A stretch of 64,000 bases of DNA from JAYPAN01 sp049597955 (GCA_049597955.1 JBMYND010000002.1:248001-312000), one strand, 5' to 3'; positions 17,578 to 26,490 are shown, numbered from the stretch's first letter. Numbers and translations are program-made. The notes: generated by a model not told the origin, from the letters alone.

Positions 17578-18399
17578 ATGGACGGATTGCTGGTAGAAAG
17601 GGCAGGCGGGTATCCCGGTATTGAGGTAAGCCTGCTGATGGAATATCTGGTGCAGCATTTTATGGCCATGCTGCGCATTGGTGCTTTTTGCCTGTCCGCC
17701 CCATTTTTCGGCACGCGTTATTTCACCACGCCGATACGGATTATTCTGACCATGGCGCTGGCTTATGCCGTCTATCAGGTGACGCCGATACCGGGCAGTG
17801 AGCTGGTCGGCACACCGCAGGGCGTTCTGGTGATGATTAAAGAGCTGTTTATCGGCCTGTCTGCCGGGCTCATTATGACGATTTGGTTTTCCGCCGCCGC
17901 GCTGGCCGGTGAAAAAATCGCTTCGTCATCCGGGCTGGGCTTTGCGGCTCAAGTTGACCCGGATTCGGGCGGTCAGACGCCTGTGGTCAGCCAGCTTTTG
18001 ACCCTGTTTCTGTTGGTGATTTTCCTGTCCATGGATGGTCATTTGCTGGTCATTTCCATCATGCTCAAAAGCTATGAAATTTCGCCGGTCGCCTATATGC
18101 CCGATATGAGCATTATGATTCAGACAGCGATTGAAGCCGCCGGTATGATGTTTTTCGCCGCTGCCATGATAATGCTGCCGGTGATTACGCTTTTGCTGAT
18201 GATAAATATCTCCATTGGCATCATCACCCGTTCGGCACCGCAATTAAACCTGTTTTCCTTCGGTTTTCCGATTTCCATGCTGGGCGTATTTTTCATTCTT
18301 TATATTTCGGCGGATGTGTTCGGCTTTGCCTTTACTGATTTGGTCGAGGCGGCGGTTGACAGTATCGAACGCTCCATAGGGGGGCTGGCAATTGGCTGA
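17578..18399 (+). CDS. fliR: FliR, flagellar export-gate protein
   Basis: FliR is the single-copy core subunit of the export gate. The 273-residue polytopic protein contains MLRIGAFCLSAPFFGTRYF near the start and the conserved GLGFAAQVDPDSGGQTPVVSQLL loop. An internal ATG at 17638 could be the real start and would remove 20 weakly hydrophobic residues. Its end overlaps flhB by 8 bases. Confidence 0.93.
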   Translation: MDGLLVERAGGYPGIEVSLLMEYLVQHFMAMLRIGAFCLSAPFFGTRYFTTPIRIILTMALAYAVYQVTPIPGSELVGTPQGVLVMIKELFIGLSAGLIMTIWFSAAALAGEKIASSSGLGFAAQVDPDSGGQTPVVSQLLTLFLLVIFLSMDGHLLVISIMLKSYEISPVAYMPDMSIMIQTAIEAAGMMFFAAAMIMLPVITLLLMINISIGIITRSAPQLNLFSFGFPISMLGVFFILYISADVFGFAFTDLVEAAVDSIERSIGGLAIG

Positions 18400-19543
18400 G
18401 GAAAACGACGCCCAGGAGAAAACCGAACAGCCTTCCGAGCGAAAGCTTGAAAAGGCGCGCGAGGAAGGCCGCATTGTCACCTCCAAGGAAATGTTTGTTT
18501 TCACGTCGCTTTTTGCCGGCTTGATTGTCATGCTCGGCGTGTTGCAAATGGGCGGATATGGCCTGTCTGTCTGGAGCGAATTATTTACGATAAGGCCGCA
18601 AAGCGAACTCGATACGCTGATTGAACATCAAATGGCATTGGTGTTGAAATTTGTCATTGCGGTAACGGCGATTGTCGGCACGCCGCTCATGGTGATTATT
18701 GTGGCCACACAATTTGCTGTTGGCGGGCTGATATTTGCGCCCAAGGCGATGGCGTTCAAAGGCTCGCGGATTAATCCGGTGGCCGGTTTGAAGCGCATGT
18801 TTTCGATGAAATCACTGGTTGAATTGGGCAAATCACTGCTGAAAGTGTTGCTTCTGTTCGGTATTGGCGCGGCTATTATTTTCTATTACATGCCGGGCGT
18901 TATCTGGTTTCCTGACGGCTCAATGGATCAGGCATTATTGATGATGGGAACCTATATTCCTTTCATGGTTGGCGGTTTGCTGGTTGCCTTATTGATTATC
19001 GCTATTCTTGATTTTGCCTGGCAGCGTTACAGCTTTATGAAAGAAATGCGGATGAGCCGTCAGGATATGAAAGAAGAATTCAAACAAACGGAAGGCTCAC
19101 CGGAAGTAAAGGCGAAAATCCGCCGTCTGCAAATGGAAGCTGCCGGACGCGCCGCCCAGCAAAGGGAAGCATTGTCCAATATTGACGAGGCAACAGCGAT
19201 TATCACCAATCCGACGCATTTTGCCGTGGCGTTGAAATATGAGGTGGGCAGCCCGGGTGCGCCGATTATTGTGGCCATGGGGCGCGGGGTGATGGCGCAG
19301 CAAATTATTTCACGCGGCGAGGAATGCGAGGTAACGGTTTTCCGTTCGCCTTTACTGGCCCGTGCGCTCTATTTTACCGGCGATATTGGACAGGAAATCT
19401 CCGAGCGGCTGTATAATGCGGTTGCGGTTGTGCTGGGCTATATTTACCGTATTGACCAAGGCGACCAAATGGACGCCCCGGAAGTTGACTTGCCGCCTGA
19501 TTTGCGTTTTTCCGAGCATGGTCGGGTGCTGGAGGAGTATTGA
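18392..19543 (+). CDS. flhB: FlhB, substrate-specificity switch of the export gate
   Basis: FlhB has four N-terminal membrane helices and a cytoplasmic domain that self-cleaves within NPTH to switch export from rod/hook to filament proteins. The 383-residue product has EKTEQPSERKLEKAREEGRI at the start and ITNPTHFAVALKYE at about 268-281, so the cleavage site is intact. The start is TTG at 18392, preceded by AGGGGGG, and overlaps fliR. Four small or uncharacterised genes follow closely. Confidence 0.95.
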   Translation: MAEENDAQEKTEQPSERKLEKAREEGRIVTSKEMFVFTSLFAGLIVMLGVLQMGGYGLSVWSELFTIRPQSELDTLIEHQMALVLKFVIAVTAIVGTPLMVIIVATQFAVGGLIFAPKAMAFKGSRINPVAGLKRMFSMKSLVELGKSLLKVLLLFGIGAAIIFYYMPGVIWFPDGSMDQALLMMGTYIPFMVGGLLVALLIIAILDFAWQRYSFMKEMRMSRQDMKEEFKQTEGSPEVKAKIRRLQMEAAGRAAQQREALSNIDEATAIITNPTHFAVALKYEVGSPGAPIIVAMGRGVMAQQIISRGEECEVTVFRSPLLARALYFTGDIGQEISERLYNAVAVVLGYIYRIDQGDQMDAPEVDLPPDLRFSEHGRVLEEY

Positions 19544-19546
19544 GCC

Positions 19547-19759
19547 ATGCCGCGTCGCACGCATGAATCGCTGGGTGAACTTATCAGCACAGTCTGTTTT
19601 ATGGGGCTTGGCTTGCTGGCCTTTTTGATGGGCTTTGGGGCTTTTGATGAAAATCAGATATTGCGCGCGCTGGGGCTTTGGCTGGCTGCGCTTTTGCTGT
19701 TTATGGGCGGTTTCCGGTTTCGTATTGCGCGGCTTTATGATGCCTGGCGGGGGCGGTGA
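19547..19759 (+). CDS. Small two-helix membrane protein, function unknown
   Basis: This 70-residue protein has a basic N-terminus, two predicted membrane helices (about 13-32 and 41-57) and a basic end (RIARLYDAWRGR). It begins 3 bases after the flhB stop, and its stop touches the start of the next gene, so it belongs to the flhB transcript. I recognise no family. Confidence 0.6.
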   Translation: MPRRTHESLGELISTVCFMGLGLLAFLMGFGAFDENQILRALGLWLAALLLFMGGFRFRIARLYDAWRGR

Positions 19760-19983
19760 TGAGCGATAAAACCGACCCGAGGCTGGTCTGCCGGAATTGC
19801 CGGTTTTTATTCATCACCCATGATGCGGAGCGACCTTGGGGGTGCTCGGCTTTCGGGTTCAAAAGCCCGCAATTGCCCGGATTGGTTGTAAATCTCTCAA
19901 CTGGCATGAAATGTGCAAAATATGAAGTGAAGCAAACCGGTGACGGCAAAAATGCCAAGCCGGAAAAGGGGATATTGGCATGA
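19759..19983 (+). CDS. Small four-cysteine (probable zinc-binding) protein
   Basis: The 74-residue protein has cysteines at 11, 14, 29 and 52 (CRNC, WGC and KC contexts), consistent with a small metal-binding knuckle. The central GCSAFGFKSPQLP segment resembles a family of conserved short proteins of unknown function that I can recall only loosely. The ATG at 19759 lies next to an in-frame GTG. It overlaps the neighbours on both sides, so it is co-translated with the flhB operon. Confidence 0.65.
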   Translation: MSDKTDPRLVCRNCRFLFITHDAERPWGCSAFGFKSPQLPGLVVNLSTGMKCAKYEVKQTGDGKNAKPEKGILA

Positions 19984-20747
19984 GTGCAGGAACTGCGGCT
20001 GAAATTCGACTGGAAATGGTTCAAGAAAGCGTCAAGCTGGCCTTGGACGCGGCTGAGGCTGCGGCTGATGTGACCGCAGAATTCAACAAAGTGCGGCTCG
20101 ACAATGAAAAAATTGTCGGCCGGGTAACCGGTATTTATCGCCGGGTCGGTATTATTGGCGGCAGTATTGGCGGCATTGTCTTGCTGGCTTTGCTGGTGAT
20201 TGCCGGGCTTCATTCGCGCTCGGCCTCGGAACTGTCTCTGCTCACGCAAACAAATCGCGAAGCCCTGGTTGTGTTTGCCGAAAATGTGAACCAGCTCAAT
20301 GAATCAACCGCGACTTTGCAGGAAACAGTCAAAACGCAGGATGAATTGCTGGAGCTGAACCGTCAGCTTTTGGCGGAAATCGGTAATTTACGCGAGGAAG
20401 GCCCGGCGGCGGTCAAGCAAGCCGAGGCTAATTTGCAAATCGCGCTTGGCGCATTGGTTACAGCCAATGAGAAGCTGTCGGGTGAATTGGCTCAAACGGC
20501 GAAAACTCTTCAAGCGTCGATGACCAAAACCAGCAGCCAGCTTATTAAGGCGGCTAACTCCATGAATAAGGCCGGGCAGGGCTCGGTGCGCAGTGAAGCT
20601 GCCATGAGTGCCAAATTGTCCAAGAAGATTGAAAATATGCTGGGCAAACAGGCCGATATTCAACAGGCTTTGCGGGCGATTATTGAGGAAAATAAAGCAC
20701 TGCGGCGCGAGGTTGAAGAATCAACCCGCGTGGTTAAATATCCCTGA
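19980..20747 (+). CDS. Single-pass membrane protein with long coiled coil
   Basis: The protein has 255 residues, with an N-terminal helix, one membrane segment (about 56-77, GGSIGGIVLLALLVIAG) and then about 170 residues of heptad-rich helix (LNESTATLQETVKTQDELLELN). The topology resembles coiled-coil membrane proteins such as chemoreceptor or RmuC-like scaffolds, but no signature of either is present. It overlaps the preceding gene by 4 bases and is part of the flhB-linked set. Confidence 0.6.
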   Translation: MSAGTAAEIRLEMVQESVKLALDAAEAAADVTAEFNKVRLDNEKIVGRVTGIYRRVGIIGGSIGGIVLLALLVIAGLHSRSASELSLLTQTNREALVVFAENVNQLNESTATLQETVKTQDELLELNRQLLAEIGNLREEGPAAVKQAEANLQIALGALVTANEKLSGELAQTAKTLQASMTKTSSQLIKAANSMNKAGQGSVRSEAAMSAKLSKKIENMLGKQADIQQALRAIIEENKALRREVEESTRVVKYP

Positions 20748-20806
20748 TAGGACAGTCATGCGCGTCGCTTAAGGCGCGCTTCAAAGCAAAGCGGGTGTTG
20801 TAACAA

Positions 20807-21652
20807 ATGAGCGAAACGGAATTGGAAACCCGCGACAGCGCCGATATGACACCGCCAGCCAGTGCAGACGGCAATACCAAATCTCTGCTGCAACTCAAGG
20901 AATTGGGCAAACGCTCGCGCTCGCGCGCTTTGCGGCTGAGAAATGACGATATTTTGGTGGCGATAGATGGCCAAATGTTTTTCGGCAATGCTGATGAATT
21001 GCACGAGCGCCTGACATTGACACCACCGCGTGCTGTCATTGATGAGGACGCGGAAGATGCTGATGATTTTTACGAAGATGAGGAAGAAGAAGAGGAAGAA
21101 AAGCGGGCCATTGTTACGCTTTACCGCGAGGGTGAATTATTTGATTTGCTGGTGCCGGGGCCGCTTGGCGGCACATGGGCTTTTGCCACGCCGGATATGA
21201 CGGATATTTGCAAAAATGAGCTGAACGGCCATATGGTCGAGGCTGCCGACAAATATGCCAATTATGAAATCCTGCGGGATATCAGCAATTTATGCGTGAT
21301 GTATTCGACCCAGCCGGAAGTGCTGCCGCGCATTGCACCCTTTGTCTGGCTTGTGCAAAACCGCCTTTGGGAGCCGCTTTTGGCGACGATTGTGATTTAT
21401 ACAATGGGGCTTGGCGTGCATTGGGTGGTGTTTGCTCTGCTTTATATTCTCACCTGTATTTATTTCGGGCGCGGGCAAATATCGATTTTGCGCAGCTATG
21501 CCATGTTTCAAGACAGGCAAATGTGGATGGTATTGGCTGGCCGGTCCATCAAGGACGCGCAGGAAACGGCGCGTCGATTGGAACCCAAATGCAGGTTCAA
21601 ATTCAGCTATATTCCCCCGCCCAAGCGGCGTTCCCTGCAACCGGCTGAATAG
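20807..21652 (+). CDS. Hypothetical membrane protein with PDZ-like segment and acidic loop
   Basis: In this 281-residue protein, residues ~30-65 (SRALRLRNDDILVAIDG) look like the core of a PDZ domain. A very acidic run (about 82-98) follows, then a beta-rich segment with an EGELFDLLVPGPLGG motif, and two closely spaced membrane helices (about 185-225). The C-terminus is basic. I recognise no family. It is the last gene of the group behind flhB and faces motB. Confidence 0.6.
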   Translation: MSETELETRDSADMTPPASADGNTKSLLQLKELGKRSRSRALRLRNDDILVAIDGQMFFGNADELHERLTLTPPRAVIDEDAEDADDFYEDEEEEEEEKRAIVTLYREGELFDLLVPGPLGGTWAFATPDMTDICKNELNGHMVEAADKYANYEILRDISNLCVMYSTQPEVLPRIAPFVWLVQNRLWEPLLATIVIYTMGLGVHWVVFALLYILTCIYFGRGQISILRSYAMFQDRQMWMVLAGRSIKDAQETARRLEPKCRFKFSYIPPPKRRSLQPAE

Positions 21653-21793
21653 GCTTTCCTTTTCATTATAGATGAAATTAACAGGCGCTGATGGGTGCTG
21701 CGTCGGCGCGCCATGAGTGGTATTCCGCTGTGTCGATGTAACGGCGTGTGTCGGGGCCATTATCCGCGCGCCTCATTTGGCGCCGATGCCCAA

Positions 21794-22945
21794 TCAGTAA
21801 TTGATTTCGATTTCGATACGGCGGTTTTTGCTGCGCCCGGCTGCCGTGTCATTGGATTGCACGGGGCGCGCATCACCAAAGCTGACCGCTTGCAGGCGAT
21901 CGCTGTTCATGCCGCCACCGGCCTGAATGGCCTGCACCACACTGGCCGCACGGGCAGCGGCCAAATCCCAATTATCGCGATATTGCGAGCCGAAAATAAG
22001 TGGCACATTATCAGTATGACCGGCCACATTAATGCGGCTATTGCCCTGTTCGTTCATTTTGGCGATACGCCCCATAATGGCGCGTGCCTGCGGTGTCAGA
22101 TTGGCCGAGCCGGAGCCAAAGGCACCGCCGGAGCCGACTGTGACAATCACCTTGTCTTCGCGCCGCTCAACGGCGACCAGACCTTCGCCGATTTCTTGTT
22201 TCAATGCCACTTTCAGCTCATCTTCAGCCAGTTCCGCGCGTTGGTTTTGCTCTTGTTTTGAGCCTTGATCGCCGTCCTGGCCGTCACCCCCCATAGAGGG
22301 CTGGTTATTATTTTGCGCCACACGTTCGGCCAAATCAGTCAATTTCTGCTCCAGCCCGCCAAACAAGACATCTTGCTGCGATTGACCGGCTGCGCGCTTG
22401 GCATCTTCCAGCGCGTCCATTGTCTGTTTCAGCAATTCCGGCAATTGCTTGTCTTGTGTGTTTTCGGCAAAATTAACGACGACTTTTTCGCCCATGGCTT
22501 CGATTTCAATATCGCCGCTGGCAATTGCTTCCTGCACGGCTTTGGCGATTTCCTGCGCCTTGCCTTCGCCCTCATCGGCATCTTTGGTTTTGGTTTGCAA
22601 TTCGATTTCGGGTTTGCGCGTCTCGGTGGTTTGCTGTGTCAATTGGTCAACCACGGAAGGGGTCGGCGAGGGGCTGAATGACAGGGAAATGACGGTCGTG
22701 CCTTTGGGCTGCTCGACAACAGGCGTGTCGCGCTGAATACCGAAAGCATTATTCAATGAGCCGGTGATTTGTTTGAATTTCGGAACGTTAAATTCGGCAA
22801 AGGAAAGAATAAGAACGAAAAAGGCCATAAGCAGCGTCGCCATATCGGCAAAGGTGGCCATCCAAGCAGGCGCACCGACAGGCGGGCATTTCGGGCATTC
22901 CTCCTCATCATTCTCTTCAATTTCAGCTTCGTCAGTCGCGGACAT
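21794..22945 (-). CDS. motB: MotB/PomB-type stator protein
   Basis: MotB anchors the stator to peptidoglycan and carries the ion-binding aspartate. The 383-residue protein starts with an acidic tail and a CPKC pair. Its single membrane helix (WMATFADMATLLMAFFVLILSF) holds the conserved Asp. A long Gln/Glu-rich linker leads to the OmpA-like domain, where VAGHTDNVPL and NWDLAAARAASVV are visible. The helix resembles sodium-type PomB more than enteric MotB. It lies 30 bases downstream of motA. Confidence 0.92.
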   Translation of the reverse strand: MSATDEAEIEENDEEECPKCPPVGAPAWMATFADMATLLMAFFVLILSFAEFNVPKFKQITGSLNNAFGIQRDTPVVEQPKGTTVISLSFSPSPTPSVVDQLTQQTTETRKPEIELQTKTKDADEGEGKAQEIAKAVQEAIASGDIEIEAMGEKVVVNFAENTQDKQLPELLKQTMDALEDAKRAAGQSQQDVLFGGLEQKLTDLAERVAQNNNQPSMGGDGQDGDQGSKQEQNQRAELAEDELKVALKQEIGEGLVAVERREDKVIVTVGSGGAFGSGSANLTPQARAIMGRIAKMNEQGNSRINVAGHTDNVPLIFGSQYRDNWDLAAARAASVVQAIQAGGGMNSDRLQAVSFGDARPVQSNDTAAGRSKNRRIEIEINY

Positions 22946-22975
22946 GCTTCACCTGTTTCCCGTGCGCTGCAAGGC

Positions 22976-23737
22976 TTATGCAGCCTCAAGTTTTTCCTGC
23001 ATTTTCGGCGACAAATTGGCCAGCATTTGGTCTTGAATATTGCGCGGGCTTTCACCGCGGGCAATATTGCGCAGGCCGGTAATCACCATTTCCCGATAGG
23101 TCACTTCATAATCCGTATAGCCTTCAAGCTTGGTCAAAATCGGGCCAAACATCACATTGGCGACAAAGGCACCATAAAGCGTGGTCAACAAGGCAACCGC
23201 CATGGCCGGGCCAATCGCTTTCGGGTCGGCCATATTGCCCAACATCAACACCAAACCAACCAGCGTGCCAATCATGCCCATCGCCGGGCCAATATCAATC
23301 CAGGCTTTCACCACATTCTGATTGGCCAAATGGCGCGCTTTCATCGCTTTGATTTCTTGGGTTAATTGTGAGACCAGCTTGGTTTCATCGGCACCATCCA
23401 CCAGCATTTGCATGCCTTTGGCAAAAAACTTATCCGGCACATCTTGGCCTTCCAGCGCCATCATACCGTCTTTACGGGCAATGCCGGCCAGTTCGACCAT
23501 ACGCTCGACAAGCTCGTCGGTTTTTTTGACGGGCGGCATAAACACTTTCGCCATCGCCCCGAAACTGCCCAAAAAAGTCGCCATGGGCGCGGTATACATA
23601 ACGGCAAAAAAAGTGCCGCCAAAAACAATGTAAATTGACTTCTGGTCCACAAAAGGTGACAGACCACCGCCGGAAATCATGGCAAAAATAATCATGCCAA
23701 CGGCTCCGAGCAGACCTACAAGTGACGCAATATCCAT
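22976..23737 (-). CDS. motA: MotA/PomA-type stator protein
   Basis: This is the four-helix stator subunit that generates torque against FliG. From the ATG at 23737 it has 253 residues and begins MDIASLVGLLGAVGMIIFAM, a typical PomA-like start; an upstream TTG is less likely. PAMGMIGTLVGLVLML and PMAVALLTTLYGAFVANVMF-like helices form the ion path, and the cytoplasmic loop contains the charged torque residues. The length and helices fit the sodium-driven branch, which is inference. Confidence 0.92.
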   Translation of the reverse strand: MDIASLVGLLGAVGMIIFAMISGGGLSPFVDQKSIYIVFGGTFFAVMYTAPMATFLGSFGAMAKVFMPPVKKTDELVERMVELAGIARKDGMMALEGQDVPDKFFAKGMQMLVDGADETKLVSQLTQEIKAMKARHLANQNVVKAWIDIGPAMGMIGTLVGLVLMLGNMADPKAIGPAMAVALLTTLYGAFVANVMFGPILTKLEGYTDYEVTYREMVITGLRNIARGESPRNIQDQMLANLSPKMQEKLEAA

Positions 23738-23774
23738 AGCTAAACTCGTTTCGAACAATCTATTGGGTCAAAAA

Positions 23775-23791
23775 TTGCAATTACCATACCA
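23775..23791 (-). promoter_or_regulatory. Possible sigma-54 promoter for motAB
   Basis: Read on the minus strand the sequence is TGGTATGGTAATTGCAA: GG and GC are ten bases apart and the -12 element is TTGCA, but the -24 element (GGTAT) deviates from GGCAC. The motA start is about 40 bases downstream. Confidence 0.45.
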
Positions 23792-23914
23792 AACTGCGAT
23801 TAATTCCAATCTACGCTGTAATATATAGTTTATGACTTCAACTATAATTTATGGCAAAAATGAAAATAATCGAGCGAACGCCATGCGCATGGCAGGAAAC
23901 AGGAGACCGGCTTG

Positions 23915-24403
23915 ATGCATAAACCCATCCTATCGCGGCTTGCCATGCTGGCTTTATGCATGTTGCTGTCCGGTGTGGCGAAACCGGCCTTGGCTGGCAC
24001 TTATGTCGATAAGGGCATGGTCGTCATTGACTTGGAAAATGGCATTGAATGGCTGAAATGCACGATTGGCCAGCAATGGGATGAGAAAAACTGTATCGGT
24101 GATGTGCTGCGCCTGCCGCAGGAAGCCATGGCGCAAGTTATCGCGCAAGCCAATGAAAAACTGGGTGGACAATGGCGCTTGCCGACTCGCAAGGAGCTTG
24201 AATCGCTGGTTTGTGAAGAGTGCCAAGGCGTGAAAATTATTGCTGAGACATTTCCCAATACAGTTGGCGAGCCCTATTGGACGGGCGAAACAAACAGCTT
24301 TCCGCCCAATGCCTATTGGTCGGTCAATTTTTACAATGGCAATAGTTTCGGGCGCTTTCCCGGCTATAAAGAATTGGCCGTGCGGCTGGTGCGCGACCGC
24401 TAA
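23915..24403 (+). CDS. Secreted DUF1566-type protein
   Basis: This 162-residue exported protein has a signal peptide (positive start, hydrophobic core LAMLALCMLLSGVA, cleavage near ALAG). The mature part contains GGQWRLPTRKELESLV and a late YWSVNFYNG-like strand, which are marks of the DUF1566 (Lcl C-terminal-like) domain; its biochemical role is unknown. Four cysteines could form disulphides. The ATG at 23915 is preceded by AGGAGA. It is not obviously linked to its neighbours. Confidence 0.75.
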   Translation: MHKPILSRLAMLALCMLLSGVAKPALAGTYVDKGMVVIDLENGIEWLKCTIGQQWDEKNCIGDVLRLPQEAMAQVIAQANEKLGGQWRLPTRKELESLVCEECQGVKIIAETFPNTVGEPYWTGETNSFPPNAYWSVNFYNGNSFGRFPGYKELAVRLVRDR

Positions 24404-24672
24404 GCCTGCTCGGACGGCTCTTTTTTCGCGGCGGCCAATTCGCGGCGGTAAAAATAATATTTAATGGCAAAGCTGACAGAGCCGCCAATCATAATCGCGC
24501 CAGCCACACGTTCCGGCGTTATCATGGCCAGCAGCTTGACATCGTCACCGGCGGCGAGAGCAAAAATCACCAGCGCCATCAATGTCACCAGAAAATAGCG
24601 AATATATAAACACCGCGTGCAGGGTGGGTCAGTCTCGCTTATTTCGGGCTTGTGTTGCTTATTGGGCCGCAT
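24400..24672 (-). CDS. Small two-helix membrane protein
   Basis: The protein has 90 residues, with a hydrophilic start containing a PPCTRC pair, then two membrane helices (about 30-48 and 57-75) and a basic/acidic tail. The ATG at 24672 is preceded by GAGGAG, which favours it over a longer upstream start. It is divergent from rpoN and overlaps the end of the DUF1566 gene. No family is recognised. Confidence 0.65.
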   Translation of the reverse strand: MRPNKQHKPEISETDPPCTRCLYIRYFLVTLMALVIFALAAGDDVKLLAMITPERVAGAIMIGGSVSFAIKYYFYRRELAAAKKEPSEQA

Positions 24673-24769
24673 GGCTCCTCGCTGCGTTTGTGTCTGGTTA
24701 AAATGCCCCAAGCGCCCTGTATGGCGCAAGGAAAACCTGAAAACGCATTTGCGCAAATTTCATACCAAA

Positions 24770-24793
24770 AGCCATTTTCTGCACAAAATGGCT
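24770..24793. promoter_or_regulatory. Perfect inverted repeat upstream of rpoN
   Basis: AGCCATTTT and AAAATGGCT form a 9-base perfect inverted repeat around a 6-base loop, between the divergent small membrane gene and rpoN. A run of five T follows seven bases later on the plus strand. It could be a dimeric operator or an RNA hairpin in the rpoN leader. Confidence 0.4.
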
Positions 24794-24866
24794 GTCCGCT
24801 TTTTGACGCAGGCAATTTCGCCGCCCGCCATGACCGCCTGAAAAGCACGGTCAGCTTCAAAAAAAT

Positions 24867-24906
24867 GTCGGAAAGCCGACAATTTCCGACGTCAAATTGT
24901 TTTTTT
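24867..24906 (+). promoter_or_regulatory. Two overlapping hairpins ending in a T-run in the rpoN leader (attenuator-like)
   Basis: GTCGGAAA (24867-24874) pairs perfectly with TTTCCGAC (24883-24890). An alternative pairing, ACAATTT (24879-24885) with AAATTGT (24894-24900), ends directly at a run of T (24900-24906). The two hairpins share bases and exclude each other, the form of a terminator/antiterminator. The second stem is A/T-rich and weak. rpoN starts 58 bases later. Confidence 0.4.
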
Positions 24907-24963
24907 GGCATTGGTCAAATCAGTTCGCAAACTCCCTTCATCCTTTCAAGAGGAGGACGGGAT

Positions 24964-26490
24964 ATGAAAATGGGACAAAGCTTCGGACAGAGCCTGCAAC
25001 TGAAACAAAAGCAGTCAATGGTGATGACGCCGCGCTTGCAACAGGCCATTCGCATGTTGCAAATGACCAATCTGGATTTGAACAGCTATCTTGAAGACCA
25101 GGCGCTGGAAAATCCATTTCTGGAAGTAGAGCGCAAAGGCCCGGACGGGTTTTCTGAAACCGGCAATGGCCAAACCACTGCTGAAGCGCGCGCCGATGCA
25201 CAAGGCGAAGCTGCCGCCGCAACGCCCGATGAGACCATGCGAAACGGCAGCACGCCATCTGATGATCCGACTTCCCATAATGATTTTGAAAACCGCTATG
25301 AATCCGCCGAGCGCGATCCTGCCGCGCTTGGCTATAAATCCATGACCGGCGGGGCAGAGGGCGATTGGGATATGATTTCCTCCGCCATCGCCAATCGCCC
25401 GCCATCGCTTTATGAGCATATTGCCGCCCAAATTGATTTGCAGATTTCCCAACCGCGCCAGAAAATGATTGCCTATATTTTGCTTGATGCGCTGCAACCT
25501 TGCGGCTGGCTTGGCCGCGATATTGAATTATTGGCCGAGGAGCAGAATATCGCCATTGAAGAGCTGCACGCTGTATTGACGATTTGCCAGAGTTTTGAAC
25601 CGGCGGGGCTATTCGCCACCGGTCTGGCCAATTGCCTGGCCTTGCAAGCGGCCGACAGCAATTGCCTGACCCCTGCTTTGCAAATCATGTTGGATAATCT
25701 CGACATGCTGGCGCGTGGGCGCATGGCGCAATTGGCGCGCAAATGCAAATGCAGCGAAGCCGAATTGCAGGATTTGCTGGCGCTTATTCGCAGTTTTAAT
25801 CCCAAGCCGGGGGAAGCCTATAGCAGCGAGGCGGAAATGATTGCCGAGCCTGATTTGATTGTTCGCATGGGCGATACCGGTTGGCAGGTTGAGTTAAACC
25901 ATTCGACTTTGCCCGCCGTTAAAATTGACGAGACTTATGCGCGCGAACTCAATGAAAAAATTGCCCGCCGCGATGACCAGAAATTTGCCATGCAGGCTTT
26001 GTCTTCGGCGCGCTGGCTGAAACGCGCTATGGAGCAGCGCAATTCAACCACATTGGCCATTGCCGCCGAAATCATCCGCCAGCAGGCTGCGTTTTTGGAA
26101 AAAGGTCTCGACCATCTCAAGCCCTTATTATTGCGCGATGTGGCCAAGGCGGTGGGCATGCATGAAAGCACAGTCAGCCGGGTCACGACCGGCCTGATGA
26201 TTACCACGCCGCGCGGCAGCTTTACCCTGAAATCCTTTTTCAGCGTATCACTGGCCGGGGAAGAAGATGGCGATGAGGCCAAATCTGCCGCCGCCGTGCG
26301 TCATTTAATAAGTAAAATCGTGTCAGAAGAAATACCGGGCAAGCCGCTGAGCGATGACGCGATTGCCGCTATGGTCAGTGACAAGGGCATTAAGCTGGCG
26401 CGGCGCACTGTCGCCAAATACCGCACCATGTTGAAAATCCCGTCATCTGCGGAACGTCGCCGTCAGGCCAAGCTGGCACGGCTTGGCTGA
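24964..26490 (+). CDS. rpoN: RpoN, RNA polymerase sigma-54 factor
   Basis: RpoN directs polymerase to -24/-12 promoters and needs AAA+ activators. The 508-residue protein has the N-terminal region I (LKQKQSMVMTPRLQQAIRML), an acidic region II, a core-binding domain, a helix-turn-helix (LLLRDVAKAVGMHESTVSRVT) and the RpoN box ARRTVAKYR at about 479-487. I use the ATG at 24964, preceded by AGAGGAGGA; a longer reading frame upstream would add over 100 residues unlike the family. At least three good target promoters lie in the flagellar region of this window. Confidence 0.96.
   Translation: MKMGQSFGQSLQLKQKQSMVMTPRLQQAIRMLQMTNLDLNSYLEDQALENPFLEVERKGPDGFSETGNGQTTAEARADAQGEAAAATPDETMRNGSTPSDDPTSHNDFENRYESAERDPAALGYKSMTGGAEGDWDMISSAIANRPPSLYEHIAAQIDLQISQPRQKMIAYILLDALQPCGWLGRDIELLAEEQNIAIEELHAVLTICQSFEPAGLFATGLANCLALQAADSNCLTPALQIMLDNLDMLARGRMAQLARKCKCSEAELQDLLALIRSFNPKPGEAYSSEAEMIAEPDLIVRMGDTGWQVELNHSTLPAVKIDETYARELNEKIARRDDQKFAMQALSSARWLKRAMEQRNSTTLAIAAEIIRQQAAFLEKGLDHLKPLLLRDVAKAVGMHESTVSRVTTGLMITTPRGSFTLKSFFSVSLAGEEDGDEAKSAAAVRHLISKIVSEEIPGKPLSDDAIAAMVSDKGIKLARRTVAKYRTMLKIPSSAERRRQAKLARLG

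Noticed and set aside
24652..24963. N-terminal extension of rpoN by 104 residues
   Set aside because: The extension lacks any RpoN similarity and covers the divergent gene and hairpins; the ATG at 24964 has a strong ribosome site and the family's normal start.
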